Source of the DNA: Mangrovibacillus cuniculi
Lineage (GTDB): Bacteria > Bacillota > Bacilli > Bacillales > R1DC41
Direction of reading: 5' to 3'
Length of the DNA: 64,000 nucleotides
NCBI RefSeq assembly: GCF_015482585.1
Contig: NZ_CP049742.1
Coordinates: forward strand, 2,077,001 to 2,141,000
The position numbers were made by a program, and so were the translations under genes. The stretch's first letter is position 1. Each line of letters opens with the position of its first letter. The notes beneath the pieces are model-generated. The model ran no database searches and was not told the origin of the DNA. It saw nothing but the letters and a program-made list of their open reading frames with translations. Positions 1 to 12,207 of the stretch are shown one piece after another.

Positions 1-587
1 AAAGCGGAGAAAGCTGAAACGTCTGTCACTTCTTGTGCAACTAGTACTGTTCCAATCAGTCCAATAATATAAGCACCCCAACTAGAGATTGGTGACACTA
101 CACAAATTGGTGCAGCAGTAGAATCTAGAATGTATGCTAATTTAGCACGTGAAACTTTGTGACGATCCGTAACTGGACGAGCAACTTGACCAACAGCTAA
201 GGAATTAAAATAATCATCAATAAAAACTAATACACCGAGAATAGCTGTCATCACTTGTGCTCCAGCACGTGTTTTTACTCGTTGCAAAGCCCATTCTCCA
301 AATGCTCTGCTTCCACCTGAAATAGATAAAAGTGCCGTGATAATTCCTAAAATCAATAAGAAGAAGACAATATACATATTCCATGTATTTAAGGCAAAGC
401 CTTCATCAAAAATAATCCCTCTAACCTTTTCATAGATTAAAACAAAAGAATCAATAGGATTAAAGTTCTCTAAAAGCAAAGCACTTAAAATAATCCCTAC
501 ACCAAGTGAGAGTAATACTCTCCTTGTTAAAATAACCATTACAATTGCTACCACTGGTGGTAACAACGAAAACAAACTTGCTTCCAT
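1..587 (-). CDS. NhaC-family Na+/H+ (probable lysine) antiporter, N-terminal part
   Basis: This is the first ~195 codons of an integral membrane antiporter of the NhaC family; the rest lies beyond the window edge. The start ATG at 585-587 follows a GGAGG Shine-Dalgarno site. Several hydrophobic segments are visible, along with the family block FIDDYFNSLAVG and the conserved stretch DSTAAPICVVSPISSWGAY. The leader carries a lysine riboswitch. Lysine-riboswitch control of NhaC-type genes is known in Bacillales and points to a role in lysine uptake or exchange rather than general sodium homeostasis. The family is clear from sequence; the substrate is inferred from the regulation. Confidence 0.85.
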   Translation of the reverse strand, partial: MEASLFSLLPPVVAIVMVILTRRVLLSLGVGIILSALLLENFNPIDSFVLIYEKVRGIIFDEGFALNTWNMYIVFFLLILGIITALLSISGGSRAFGEWALQRVKTRAGAQVMTAILGVLVFIDDYFNSLAVGQVARPVTDRHKVSRAKLAYILDSTAAPICVVSPISSWGAYIIGLIGTVLVAQEVTDVSAFSA

Positions 588-722
588 TTTCTTTTCCTCC
601 CATAGAACATATTAAATGGACATGGGGGAACTGTTGAAACGAATTACGGAGAAATAAAAACACTCAACTGAATATGTTTTTTAACATAATCTATAAAGTC
701 TTTTCCAATAGTAACAAATAAT

Positions 723-790
723 AAGGATACTCAGGTAAGTACAGGCCACATCACGTGGTCAACCATGAGTTGTTACTAATCACGTAACAA
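723..790 (-). repeat. Terminator-associated structured element, copy A
   Basis: One of seven ~67-bp dispersed copies. Read on the minus strand it starts TTGTTACGTGA directly after the T-tract of the lysine-riboswitch terminator and ends near TGAGTATCC. It has a 5' hairpin (TTGTTAC with GTAACAA), an outer stem (ACTCA with TGAGT) and an inner hairpin whose loop is GTGAT. It lies between the riboswitch terminator and the antiporter start, so it is transcribed only when the switch is on. Confidence 0.8.
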
Positions 791-793
791 AAA

Positions 794-827
794 AAGTAAT
801 GATAGGATAGAGAACCTACCATTACTT
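794..827 (-). terminator. Lysine-riboswitch intrinsic terminator
   Basis: The inverted repeat AAGTAATG...CATTACTT, extended by a TAGG/CCTA pairing, is followed on the minus strand by a run of T. It lies just downstream of the lysine aptamer and is the likely expression platform. Confidence 0.75.
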
Positions 828-844
828 TATGTAATGTTATATTC

Positions 845-1035
845 CTCCATCTCGATCTGTAGCTCCCCATTATAGGATTCCCTATAATGACAGTGTTACC
901 CTTATTTAAGGCAACCCCAGTAGTAAAAGTCGTGACTCCTTTTACTACTTCGGCAAATCGTCCTTTTAAACGTGATCACAGTTGTCATCCTCACACGTTT
1001 TACTCTTTCGATCTGCTCCTCTACCCCACCGGACT
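845..1035 (-). promoter_or_regulatory. Lysine riboswitch (L box)
   Basis: Read on the minus strand the leader holds the conserved L-box blocks in the right order: AGAGGAGC, then AAGAGTA, then GCCGAAG, then CTGTCA, then GGGGAGCTA. Between them are variable hairpins. A terminator follows at 794-827 and the NhaC-type gene starts at 587. This is the known arrangement for lysine-repressed genes, so high lysine should stop transcription before the antiporter. The exact ends of helix P1 are uncertain. Confidence 0.88.
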
Positions 1036-1122
1036 GGTTTGGCGTTATATTTTCATGTCGAATAAACAGTAACATAATTCTAGTAAACTAGCAAGACTAG
1101 AATTGGTACTATTGTGGTATTC

Positions 1123-2220
1123 TTAACTTTCCATATATTCTAACTGACATTCTTTAATCACGACCGATAATTCTTTCTTAAGATTTATTTCATAAGGCTG
1201 TTCTACTTTCATCCCACTTTGTTCAATAATTTTTACAATTGGCCGTTCTGTAAATCCAACATTTTGTCCACAAACAATCCCTACACGCTGATCACTTAAT
1301 TTTACAACCATTCCATTAGGATAGATGGCAATTGCTCTCCTAAATGCTTCAATGATTGTTTGATCAAACAACGTACCAGCACCAGAATAAAGAATTTCTA
1401 ACCCTTCATGAGGCAACATCGCATTTCTATAGACTCGGTTAGATGTAACAGCATCAAAAACATCGGCAACAGCAATGATTTTAGCATATAAATGCATTTC
1501 ATTCCCTTTTAAGCCTCTTGGATATCCGGTGCCATTTAACCTTTCATGGTGTTGAAAAGCACAATGTGCAACAATTAACGGTACGGTATGAAGTTGCCTT
1601 AATATATCAAACCCATGATTTGCATGTTTCTTTATCTGTTCGAATTCATGATCAGATAACCTACCTGGCTTCAATAATACATCTTCATCTACCATAATCT
1701 TACCTATATCATGAAGGATAGCACCTAATCCTAGTGTCTCTAATTCTTCCATGGATAATCCTAGTTCCATTCCAAGTGCTAACGTGTATAACGTCACATT
1801 AAACGAATGTTGGAAGATATAAGAATCATATGTGTAAACATCAGATAGAATAGTTAACAGGTCTGGATTACTTTTTATTTCAGAAAGCAACGTCCGTATA
1901 ATCCCCTTAAACTTGGATGAATCTTTATCTAACAGAAAGCTTTTCTCTGATAAGTTCTCTTGTTGAAGAGATAAAAAAGTAGATTCTATCGTTTGTACTG
2001 CTTCTAATCTAATAGATGATGATATCGTTTCTTTTACTTCTATGTCTTGCGATAATTGATCCTGAATGTATACGTACTTAACATTCAATTCTCTCAATCG
2101 CCTTACTAGTCTTTCTGTTAACATAACATCTTTATTTAAAAGTACTTGTCCTTTTTCGTTGTAAATAGGGTGTGCTAATTGCATACCAGGTGACAAAATT
2201 TTAGTTGAAATAAGTCTCAT
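1123..2220 (-). CDS. HD-GYP domain protein, probable cyclic-di-GMP phosphodiesterase
   Basis: This 365-residue cytoplasmic protein has an N-terminal region of about 130 residues without obvious motifs, then a C-terminal HD-GYP domain. The metal-binding HD pair is at residues 170-171 (AILHDIGK), further histidines follow, and the signature HERLNGTGYPRGL is near 225-237. HD-GYP proteins hydrolyse cyclic di-GMP, and the catalytic residues look intact. It appears to be a single-gene unit; an inverted repeat around 1076-1104 lies just downstream, ahead of the lysine riboswitch. The enzyme class is well supported; the signal it senses is unknown. Confidence 0.88.
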   Translation of the reverse strand: MRLISTKILSPGMQLAHPIYNEKGQVLLNKDVMLTERLVRRLRELNVKYVYIQDQLSQDIEVKETISSSIRLEAVQTIESTFLSLQQENLSEKSFLLDKDSSKFKGIIRTLLSEIKSNPDLLTILSDVYTYDSYIFQHSFNVTLYTLALGMELGLSMEELETLGLGAILHDIGKIMVDEDVLLKPGRLSDHEFEQIKKHANHGFDILRQLHTVPLIVAHCAFQHHERLNGTGYPRGLKGNEMHLYAKIIAVADVFDAVTSNRVYRNAMLPHEGLEILYSGAGTLFDQTIIEAFRRAIAIYPNGMVVKLSDQRVGIVCGQNVGFTERPIVKIIEQSGMKVEQPYEINLKKELSVVIKECQLEYMES

Positions 2221-2384
2221 ATTAAACTCCCTAAGAGTACATGTATATTTTTACAAAATACGACAAAGTTTACTAAGTTTCTTTATTATATATAAGCAAA
2301 CTATATTAATAAAGGGCGTTTTGGTAATTTTTTTATTAATTCTGGCAAATACTTCTTTCCAACTATTTTTATCCTTAAAAAAGG

Positions 2385-2417
2385 AAACGCTCTCCGTCGC
2401 TAGAAGGAGAGCGTTTT
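2385..2417 (-). terminator. Terminator after yunC
   Basis: The inverted repeat AAACGCTCTCC...GGAGAGCGTTT lies directly after the yunC stop codon. On the minus strand the right arm runs into CCTTTTTT, typical of an intrinsic terminator ending the yunE-yunD-yunC unit. Confidence 0.85.
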
Positions 2418-2418
2418 T

Positions 2419-2721
2419 TCACACCATTTTAACCAAAGCATCTTTCCCAATCATACCTGCACTTATTCCTCTTGATTCAGCTTCAAATGTAACAGATTCT
2501 AAAGGAGCATTTAATAATTGTTCAATGGTTTTTACACCAACTGCTCTTCCAGCAATTACTTTTCTATCTGCTAGCTTTTCATTTAATAATCCAACGTCTA
2601 ATGCTCCACACATGATATAGCCGTTATCATTACTAACTACTAGGAGCGTTGTTTTCGGCAATAGGACCGTAGTAGCGACAAAAGAATGACCATCAATTGT
2701 CATGGGAGTAATGGTTACCAT
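2419..2721 (-). CDS. yunC: DUF1805 family protein YunC
   Basis: A 100-residue protein matching the DUF1805/YunC family, with the pattern TTVLLPKTTLLVV, GYIMCGALDVGLLNEKL and AVGVKTIEQLL. The start chosen (MVTITPM) follows GGAGG at the right spacing; an upstream in-frame ATG eight codons earlier lacks such a site. It lies downstream of yunD as in B. subtilis. Its biochemical function is not known to me; it is a small globular protein with no signal peptide or membrane segment. Confidence 0.85.
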   Translation of the reverse strand: MVTITPMTIDGHSFVATTVLLPKTTLLVVSNDNGYIMCGALDVGLLNEKLADRKVIAGRAVGVKTIEQLLNAPLESVTFEAESRGISAGMIGKDALVKMV

Positions 2722-2779
2722 CTTCGTACCTCCTGTTATTGTCATTCTATATACACTATGACAAAACGAAGAAGTTGGT

Positions 2780-4120
2780 TCATCTAGAAGTGGTAAGAAA
2801 CTTCTCTAAAACATCTCGCATAAATTCTGGCATATAATATCTCTTTTTTACTGCTTCTTTTATTTCAGGAAAAAAGGGGCCAAAAGTGAACACATCTAGT
2901 GTGGATATAGTATAGATGGAATCATCACGTACCAGATTTCCATTAGTGATAAGCGTTCTCCCATCACTCCCTACTCCCATTCCTTCTATATGAAATGCTC
3001 CCATTATCGTCCCGCGGAAACCTAGTCCCTTTAAAGGAAAATGTTGTAGTGATTGATCCTGGCACTTTTGATAAATAGCTTTTAATTCACTACCAGTCAC
3101 TTCTACTGTTACATAGTTTATCGGATGAGGTAAAAGTTGATGTATATGATAAGAAGTTACCTCTCCCTTCTTTAATGGAACTAGAAGGGTTCCTAGGTTA
3201 AACAACCCTATGGAAGTATTGGTATGCTGTAACATGGATCTCGCAATAAGGGTACTTAAAGTAGAAGTAGAAAACCAATTAGCTTCAAGGTCGTTATCTA
3301 TAATAGTGACTGGTTTTTTTAAAGACTTTTCACCTTTTAATTCGTAATCTTCTCCTGGCATGTACGGTAAGTTTTGTACGTCTAATAGTCTCGGTACGAT
3401 AGATGAAAGTTTTCTGTCACTTGATATTTCCAACTGGATTTCCCCAATCCACTGACCATGTTTTCCACCCGCTGCTAACATTGTATTTTTCACTTGTTTC
3501 CCATTATGTAAGATATGGTGTGTATGCCCACCTAGAATAACATCAATTCCTAAATCTAACTCTGCAATTTGTTCATCCATATGTATCCCTAAGTGAGAGA
3601 GGAGAACAATTACATCACATTGAGAATTCAACTCCGAAACAGATTGTTGAATCACCTGAATGGGATCTTCTATCTCCCATCCTAAAAGGGCATAAAAGGT
3701 CTCATACATAGCTGTAGTACCGATAACTCCAACTCGCACATCATTATTAGTGGAAAAAATCTTGTAGGAGCTAGCCCAATTAGGTAACGTACCATTATCT
3801 TTTAAGTTATTTAGGAGGACAGGTACCGTTAAGTTTTCATACATTGCGTTTAATTCATTTTTTGTAAATGTAATTCCTTCATTGTTACCAATAGTTATAG
3901 CATCATACGTTGCTTCTATCATCTCACGAATTCCTGTTCCTTTTGTACCTTCAATAAAAGGGTGAGAACGATCTGCGAAGTCTCCAATATCAAAGAACAA
4001 TGCAAATTCAGAAGCCTCTTGATGATTTTTTCTTCTGTTTAGCAGGAAATTCTGAATCGTTGGCCAATGTTGAAAATGACTGCGTAAATCATTTGTGTGA
4101 TAAATATAAACCTTTTCCAT
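2780..4120 (-). CDS. yunD: Metallophosphoesterase / 5'-nucleotidase-like protein YunD
   Basis: About 446 residues, with an N-terminal calcineurin-like phosphoesterase domain and a C-terminal 5'-nucleotidase domain. Visible motifs are YHTNDLRSHF near the N-terminus, FDIGDFADR, GNNEG, LLSHLG and ILGGHTHH. There is no signal peptide, so it should be cytoplasmic, unlike secreted UshA-type enzymes. The first motif reads DLR where related enzymes usually have a DxH metal ligand pair, so one metal ligand may be missing. The gene starts just after the yunE stop; a TTG three codons upstream (4129), overlapping that stop, is an alternative start. Confidence 0.85.
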   Translation of the reverse strand: MEKVYIYHTNDLRSHFQHWPTIQNFLLNRRKNHQEASEFALFFDIGDFADRSHPFIEGTKGTGIREMIEATYDAITIGNNEGITFTKNELNAMYENLTVPVLLNNLKDNGTLPNWASSYKIFSTNNDVRVGVIGTTAMYETFYALLGWEIEDPIQVIQQSVSELNSQCDVIVLLSHLGIHMDEQIAELDLGIDVILGGHTHHILHNGKQVKNTMLAAGGKHGQWIGEIQLEISSDRKLSSIVPRLLDVQNLPYMPGEDYELKGEKSLKKPVTIIDNDLEANWFSTSTLSTLIARSMLQHTNTSIGLFNLGTLLVPLKKGEVTSYHIHQLLPHPINYVTVEVTGSELKAIYQKCQDQSLQHFPLKGLGFRGTIMGAFHIEGMGVGSDGRTLITNGNLVRDDSIYTISTLDVFTFGPFFPEIKEAVKKRYYMPEFMRDVLEKFLTTSR

Positions 4121-4121
4121 G

Positions 4122-4946
4122 TTAGCCAATAATACCTTGATAGATCATGCGAATTCCAAGCAATACTAGTACGATTCTTAATATAGCTACTAACATATCT
4201 GATTTTAGTTTTGAATTAAGTAGTGCCCCTAACTTCGCACCAACCCATGCTCCAGGAATAAGCGCAACAGTAAATAACCACTGAACATTTCCAAGACTTA
4301 TGTGTGTTCCAGAGCTCAGTAAAGAAGACAATAAGATCATCAGCATGGATGTCGCTACTGCTACATGAGGTGGAAAAGCAAAAAGTAAAATCATTGCGGG
4401 AACCATAACAGATCCGCCACCTATACCAAATAATCCAGAAGCGAATCCTACAAAAAAGGCAATCAACAAAGCCAGACTTATTCGGTAACCATACACATGT
4501 TTGTTCCCTTGCCCATCGACAAATTCACGTATATAACTCTTTTCAGGGTTTAATGGTAATGGCTTTAGTCGATTTCTTACCATTAAGAGAATTGCCATAA
4601 AAATCATAAATAGTCCAAAATATATATTGAACTGTTGTACATTTAGATATTGGTTGACCCAAGCACCAACTATGCCTCCTGGACCACTAGCAGCAAAAAA
4701 TAATAAACCACTTTTGATATCAATTGTACCGTGTTTACGATACGCTAGCGTGGACGCAAGTCCTGTAAAAATCATAATTACTAAGGAAGTTCCTACTGCA
4801 ACTTGTGGAGAAATCTCCGTTAATAGTGGCGTATAGGAACCAAAAAATAATAAAGCTGGTACAATGATAACTCCTCCACCAAGTCCAATTAAGGACCCTA
4901 AAGCACCTGCTGTACAGGCAATTAAAAATAATAGAATGAATTCCAT
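4122..4946 (-). CDS. yunE: TauE/SafE-family membrane exporter YunE
   Basis: A 274-residue, highly hydrophobic protein with about eight predicted membrane segments. It contains the duplicated glycine-rich motif of the TauE/SafE (DUF81) family: SLIGLGGGVIIVPALL near the N-terminus and GLFGIGGGSVMVPAMI in the second half. Members export sulfite, sulfoacetate or related organic anions. The start follows GGAAGGAG. The gene precedes yunD and yunC on the same strand with almost no gap, so the three are probably co-transcribed. The substrate cannot be read from the sequence. Confidence 0.88.
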   Translation of the reverse strand: MEFILLFLIACTAGALGSLIGLGGGVIIVPALLFFGSYTPLLTEISPQVAVGTSLVIMIFTGLASTLAYRKHGTIDIKSGLLFFAASGPGGIVGAWVNQYLNVQQFNIYFGLFMIFMAILLMVRNRLKPLPLNPEKSYIREFVDGQGNKHVYGYRISLALLIAFFVGFASGLFGIGGGSVMVPAMILLFAFPPHVAVATSMLMILLSSLLSSGTHISLGNVQWLFTVALIPGAWVGAKLGALLNSKLKSDMLVAILRIVLVLLGIRMIYQGIIG

Positions 4947-4973
4947 TCGTAAACTCCTTCCAGGTTACTACAA

Positions 4974-5816
4974 TTATTCTGAGAATAAATCTAGTTGTTT
5001 GTCTGCTAACCCAGTATACGTAATGTTTGCTAGTTCCATAAAGCTTTTTGCATTAGCTGCGGCATGTCCACCAGAATTATTGTTAAAGAGGATATAGACA
5101 TTTTTAGTACTTTGAGAAAGAAGTTGAACATCCCTCTCTATACTTTTTAACTCTTCTATCGAGTAATCATAGAGGTATCGAACTTCTCTCCAATTAGGTT
5201 GTCCAGACGCATTCCACCCATATAGATTCCTACCATGTAAACGTATTAACACAGTATCTGCTTTTGTTGGTATAGGTACAAATGGAATACTTCCTTCTCC
5301 AGCTTGTGGTTCGTCACATACCCCATGAATGAGATTATTTTTAGTTAAAAAAGTAATGGTCTTTTCTCTAAATTCCGGTTTATACCATGATTGATGGCGA
5401 AACTCAATTGCCATGGGATAATTTTTGTAACGTTCCGTTAAAAATCTAATATAATCTACATTTTGTTTTTCACAGGTAAACCAAGGAGGAAACTGACATA
5501 GAATCATCCCTAGTTTTTCCCCAAACGCTAAAATAGATGTTTCAAAAGCTGTGAACATTGCTTCTTTTGTAGGATAAGGGTTTTCTCCTCTTAAATGACC
5601 TGTTATCCCTTGATAAGCTTTTACTACAAATTTAAAGCTAGATGGAGTCATGTCGATCCATTTTTCAATTATTTGAGGAGATTGAATAGCATAGAACATG
5701 GAATCCACTTCTACTGTCGGAAAATGAGCAGCGTATTCTGCGAGTTTGTTACGAGAAGAAACATGACGATATAGAGAATCATGATCTCCCCAACCAGTTA
5801 ACCCAACTAAAATCAT
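4974..5816 (-). CDS. yunF: DUF72 family protein YunF
   Basis: A 280-residue protein of the DUF72 (YunF/YecE) family. It shows the conserved elements GLTGWGDH at the start, FPTVEVDSMFYAIQ, FRHQSWY and a late IRLHGRN-YGWN block. The family folds as a TIM barrel, but its activity is not established. It sits directly upstream of yunE, completing the yunF-E-D-C order seen in Bacillus. No signal peptide or membrane segment is visible. Confidence 0.85.
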   Translation of the reverse strand: MILVGLTGWGDHDSLYRHVSSRNKLAEYAAHFPTVEVDSMFYAIQSPQIIEKWIDMTPSSFKFVVKAYQGITGHLRGENPYPTKEAMFTAFETSILAFGEKLGMILCQFPPWFTCEKQNVDYIRFLTERYKNYPMAIEFRHQSWYKPEFREKTITFLTKNNLIHGVCDEPQAGEGSIPFVPIPTKADTVLIRLHGRNLYGWNASGQPNWREVRYLYDYSIEELKSIERDVQLLSQSTKNVYILFNNNSGGHAAANAKSFMELANITYTGLADKQLDLFSE

Positions 5817-5870
5817 GGTAGTTCCTCCAAACAGTTTGTAAGATACTCAACGAGGTACGTAACAGAATAA

Positions 5871-5928
5871 GGAGACTCATCTAAGTGCAGATGGTCAATG
5901 CTAAGATGTTACTGGTCACGTAACAAAG
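5871..5928 (-). repeat. Terminator-associated structured element, copy B (short form)
   Basis: A shortened copy. On the minus strand the 5' hairpin (TTGTTACGTGACCAGTAACA) directly follows the suf-operon terminator, and the distal end CTTAGATGAGTCTCC is intact. The GTGAT-loop inner hairpin is missing, replaced by TTGACCATC. A second degenerate piece (CTGTTACGTAC then GTTGAGTATC) lies at about 5846-5868. Confidence 0.7.
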
Positions 5929-5931
5929 AAA

Positions 5932-5960
5932 GGACTATCCAACTCATGTTTGGACAGCCC
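5932..5960 (-). terminator. Terminator after sufB
   Basis: The inverted repeat GGACTATCCAA...TTGGACAG-CC is followed on the minus strand by TTTCTTTG. It closes the suf operon eleven bases after the sufB stop. Confidence 0.75.
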
Positions 5961-5970
5961 CCCTTCATTA

Positions 5971-7368
5971 TTAACCGATAGAACCTTCCATTTCAAACTT
6001 GATTAGGCGGTTCATTTCTACTGCGTATTCCATTGGTAACTCTTTTGTAAATGGCTCGATGAAGCCCATTACGATCATCTCTGTTGCTTCTTCTTCTGAG
6101 ATTCCACGGCTCATTAGATAGAACAGCTGCTCTTCAGAAACTTTCGAAACTTTCGCTTCGTGCTCAAGAGAGATATTATCGTTCATGATTTCGTTATAAG
6201 GGATTGTATCAGAAGTAGACTGATTATCCATGATTAACGTATCACATTCAATGTTAGAACGAGCACCTTCTGCTTTACGTCCGAAGTGAACGATACCACG
6301 GTAAGTTACTTTACCACCTTGTTTCGCAATAGACTTCGATACGATAGTAGAAGAAGTATTAGGCGCTAAGTGAACCATTTTCGCACCTGCATCTTGGTGT
6401 TGTCCTTTACCAGCAAGAGCAATGGAAAGTGTCATTCCACGTGCACCTTCCCCTTTAAGAATAACAGCAGGATACTTCATCGTTAGTTTAGATCCAATGT
6501 TTCCATCAATCCATTCCATCGTTGCATTTTCTTCACAAACTGCACGCTTCGTTACTAGGTTGTATACGTTGTTCGCCCAGTTTTGAATCGTTGTGTAACG
6601 GCAGTACGCATCTTTTTTGATAATGATTTCTACAACTGCAGAGTGAAGAGAGTTCGTTGTATAAACAGGAGCTGTACATCCCTCTACATAATGAACGTGT
6701 GCACCCTCATCAACAATGATTAATGTACGCTCAAACTGACCCATATTTTCTGAGTTAATACGGAAATAAGCTTGAAGTGGTGTATCAACTTTCACTCCTT
6801 TAGGAACGTAGATGAAAGATCCACCAGACCATACTGCAGAGTTAAGTGCAGAGAACTTGTTGTCTGCAGCAGGAATTACTTTTGCCCAATGCTCACGGAA
6901 AAGATCTTCGTTTTCGCGTAATGCTGAATCTGTGTCTTTAAACACAATTCCTAGGTCTTCTAAGTCTTCTTTCATGTTGTGGTAAACAACCTCAGACTCA
7001 TACTGTGCAGAAACACCAGCAAGGTATTTTTGCTCTGCTTCAGGAATTCCCAGTTTATCAAACGTCTGTTTGATTTCTTCTGGTACTTCATCCCAAGAAC
7101 GCTCTGACTTCTCAGATGGTTTTACGTAGTACGTAATCTCATCAAAGTTCAGTCCCATTAAGTCTCCGCCCCACATAGGCATTGGCATGTTATAGAAATG
7201 TTCTAGTGATTTTAAACGGAAATCTAGCATCCATTGTGGTTCTTTTTTCATGCGAGAAATTTCTTCTACAATCTCACGTGTTAAACCACGCTTCGAGCGG
7301 AATACAGATACGTCTTTATCTGAAAAGCCATACTTGTAATCGCCGATATCAGGCATTTTTTTTGCCAT
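5971..7368 (-). CDS. sufB: Fe-S cluster assembly scaffold subunit SufB
   Basis: A 465-residue protein, the usual length for Bacillus SufB, when started at MAKKMPD after GGAGG. It forms the SufBCD scaffold that builds iron-sulfur clusters in the cytoplasm. Characteristic blocks include [35 protein letters not shown], the RSNIECDTL cysteine block and the C-terminal [20 protein letters not shown]. It is the last gene of sufC-sufD-sufS-sufU-sufB, the standard Bacillus order, and is followed by an intrinsic terminator. This is the essential, general Fe-S assembly operon of Gram-positive bacteria. Confidence 0.97.
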   Translation of the reverse strand: MAKKMPDIGDYKYGFSDKDVSVFRSKRGLTREIVEEISRMKKEPQWMLDFRLKSLEHFYNMPMPMWGGDLMGLNFDEITYYVKPSEKSERSWDEVPEEIKQTFDKLGIPEAEQKYLAGVSAQYESEVVYHNMKEDLEDLGIVFKDTDSALRENEDLFREHWAKVIPAADNKFSALNSAVWSGGSFIYVPKGVKVDTPLQAYFRINSENMGQFERTLIIVDEGAHVHYVEGCTAPVYTTNSLHSAVVEIIIKKDAYCRYTTIQNWANNVYNLVTKRAVCEENATMEWIDGNIGSKLTMKYPAVILKGEGARGMTLSIALAGKGQHQDAGAKMVHLAPNTSSTIVSKSIAKQGGKVTYRGIVHFGRKAEGARSNIECDTLIMDNQSTSDTIPYNEIMNDNISLEHEAKVSKVSEEQLFYLMSRGISEEEATEMIVMGFIEPFTKELPMEYAVEMNRLIKFEMEGSIG

Positions 7369-7394
7369 GTTTTTCTCCTCCATTCATGGTTGTC

Positions 7395-10358
<2,964 letters not shown>

Positions 10359-10381
10359 TGTAATCCTCCTAAACGTTATGC

Positions 10382-11161
10382 TTATTGGCCAACAGTTTCG
10401 TCTTCAATACCTAGTTCTTCTTTAATCCACTCGTACCCTTCTGCTTCTAGACGTTGCGCTAATTCTGCACCGCCAGATTTAACGATACGACCTTGCATCA
10501 TAACATGAACGAAGTCAGGTGTGATGTAATTTAATAGACGTTGGTAGTGAGTGATCATTAGGCATCCAAAATCTTCGCTACGCATATCGTTGATTCCTTT
10601 AGAAACAACTTTAAGTGCATCGATATCAAGACCAGAATCGATTTCATCTAAGATAGCAATTTTCGGTTCGATCATCATTAATTGTAAGATTTCGTTACGC
10701 TTCTTTTCTCCACCAGAGAAACCTTCGTTAAGGTAACGTTGTGCCATATCTTGATCCATTTCTAAGAAGTCCATTTTTTGATCCATTGTACGGATAAACT
10801 TCATTAGAGAAATTTCATCGCCTTCTTCACGACGTGCATTGATTGCAGAACGTAAGAAGTCCGCATTTGTAACACCTGAGATTTCAGATGGATATTGCAT
10901 TGCAAGGAATAGACCTGCACGCGCGCGCTCGTCTACTTCCATTTCTAGTACATCTTCTCCGTCTAATAGAACAGAACCTTGTGTAATTTCATATTTAGGG
11001 TGACCCATGATTGCAGATGATAGAGTAGATTTACCCGTACCATTTGGTCCCATGATTGCGTGGATTTCTCCACCTTTAATTTCTAGGTTTACCCCTTTTA
11101 AGATTTCTTTTCCGTCGATAGAGACGTGAAGATCTTTAATCGTTAACGTTGAACCAGCCAT
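10382..11161 (-). CDS. sufC: Fe-S assembly ATPase SufC
   Basis: A 259-residue ABC-type ATPase without membrane segments. Walker A is GPNGTGKST, the signature motif is [11 protein letters not shown] (the SufC variant) and Walker B is [12 protein letters not shown]. It drives conformational change in SufB-SufD during cluster assembly. The start at [10 protein letters not shown] follows GGAGG; the ORF extends nine codons further upstream but without a ribosome site. It is the first gene of the suf operon. Confidence 0.97.
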   Translation of the reverse strand: MAGSTLTIKDLHVSIDGKEILKGVNLEIKGGEIHAIMGPNGTGKSTLSSAIMGHPKYEITQGSVLLDGEDVLEMEVDERARAGLFLAMQYPSEISGVTNADFLRSAINARREEGDEISLMKFIRTMDQKMDFLEMDQDMAQRYLNEGFSGGEKKRNEILQLMMIEPKIAILDEIDSGLDIDALKVVSKGINDMRSEDFGCLMITHYQRLLNYITPDFVHVMMQGRIVKSGGAELAQRLEAEGYEWIKEELGIEDETVGQ

Positions 11162-11274
11162 GATTATTACCTCCGTAACATTTATCAAATAATGAGTTTA
11201 AATAGCAATTCTCATTTTATTCTCATTCTAATTTTAGCGTATATAGAAACTTATATCAAATCTTTTAGATAATA

Positions 11275-11485
11275 GAAAAGTGAAAGGCGCGCGTTTAGCC
11301 GCGGCAGAAAAGTTTGGAAGACCGAATAGGCAGCTCTTCAGCCAACGGAGGGCTTTCGGACTTTTCCGAGCGGTTGCGCACCTGGAGCTAGACATGGCAT
11401 CTTTAAGTTGAGGCTTCAGTGGGTCTCAACTTACTGCTATAGCAGCGTGGGAGTCGCCGCTTTCACTCCAAGCCTAAATTTAATT
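11275..11485. repeat. Mosaic GC-rich intergenic repeat, copy R1 (core plus one shell side)
   Basis: The long-core module begins AAGGCGCGCGTTTAGCCGC and ends at CTGGAGCTAGACAT; part of the shell (GGGTCTC, GGAGTCGCC, CTCCAAGCC) follows, but the other shell end is absent. It occupies most of the 455-bp gap upstream of sufC. Its GC content is far above the surrounding intergenic DNA. No gene is supported in this gap. Confidence 0.75.
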
Positions 11486-11552
11486 TAATTGTAAACGTAG
11501 TATCTGCATAAATATATTTTATAAGTTCAAAAGTTCCTTCAAACCTTTACAC

Positions 11553-11594
11553 ACAAAAAAGGAGGATGCATCTCTAAAAAATGCACACTCCTCT
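11553..11594 (-). terminator. Terminator after yurZ
   Basis: On the minus strand the arms GGAG-TG-TGCAT and ATGCA-TC-CTCC form a hairpin followed by TTTTTT. It lies 23 bases after the yurZ stop. Confidence 0.8.
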
Positions 11595-11616
11595 TTTACT
11601 ATTTAATACCTGCCTA

Positions 11617-11979
11617 TTAATGTGTTGTTCCCTTAAGTTCTTGGATACACTCTTGGACTAGGGTTACGGCTTGGCTTAGGGATGCTCCCCCGCCGAAAGC
11701 AGCAGTTACTCCACATGCTTCTAGGATTTCTTCTTCTGAACAGCCTTGGTCCAGACAACCTTTTGTATGGTAGATGATACAGTACTCATCTTGAGAGTAT
11801 AAACCGATACCTAGAGCAATTAGTTGCTTTTGTTTTTGAGAAAGTGTTCCTTCTTTAAAACACTCTTGTGTAAAAGCATTGAAAGTAGATACTAACTGAG
11901 GCATTTTTTCCTCAAACTGTCCCATTCCAATTTTATATTGATGAAGAGCTTGTTCTGTTGAGTTATGTTGAGTTTCCAT
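11617..11979 (-). CDS. yurZ: Carboxymuconolactone decarboxylase-family protein YurZ
   Basis: A 120-residue protein of the CMD/AhpD-like family, with the helix-turn pattern [18 protein letters not shown] followed by [18 protein letters not shown]. The redox-type cysteines and the histidine are retained (C..YH..GC). Family members act as decarboxylases or peroxide/alkylhydroperoxide reductase partners; the substrate here is unknown. It lies between suf and met genes as in B. subtilis. A terminator follows. Confidence 0.85.
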   Translation of the reverse strand: METQHNSTEQALHQYKIGMGQFEEKMPQLVSTFNAFTQECFKEGTLSQKQKQLIALGIGLYSQDEYCIIYHTKGCLDQGCSEEEILEACGVTAAFGGGASLSQAVTLVQECIQELKGTTH

Positions 11980-12094
11980 GCGTCACCACTCCTTTAGAGA
12001 ATTTTACTTCTATAGTATGGATGTGGAAGGCGGGTACTATGCATTAAATAGAATTGTGAGGTTTTCTATAAATCAGCAATCCTATATTGAAAAA

Positions 12095-12134
12095 AAGAAA
12101 AGAACTACAGATTTTGTTGTAGTTCCTTTCTTTG
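12095..12134. terminator. Bidirectional hairpin terminator
   Basis: The arms AAAGAACTACA and TGTAGTTCCTTTCTTT flank a short T-rich loop, with A-rich and T-rich sides. It lies between metQ and yurZ and probably ends metNPQ transcription past the mosaic repeat. Confidence 0.6.
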
Positions 12135-12207
12135 TGCAAATATCAGTAGTACTGTTGGTAAAACGTCATTGCAGTAACAATGCTTTCACTCTACATAATG
12201 AAGGGAT

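Noticed and set aside
887-1072. A 61-codon plus-strand ORF
   Set aside because: It lies within the lysine riboswitch on the opposite strand and has no ribosome site.
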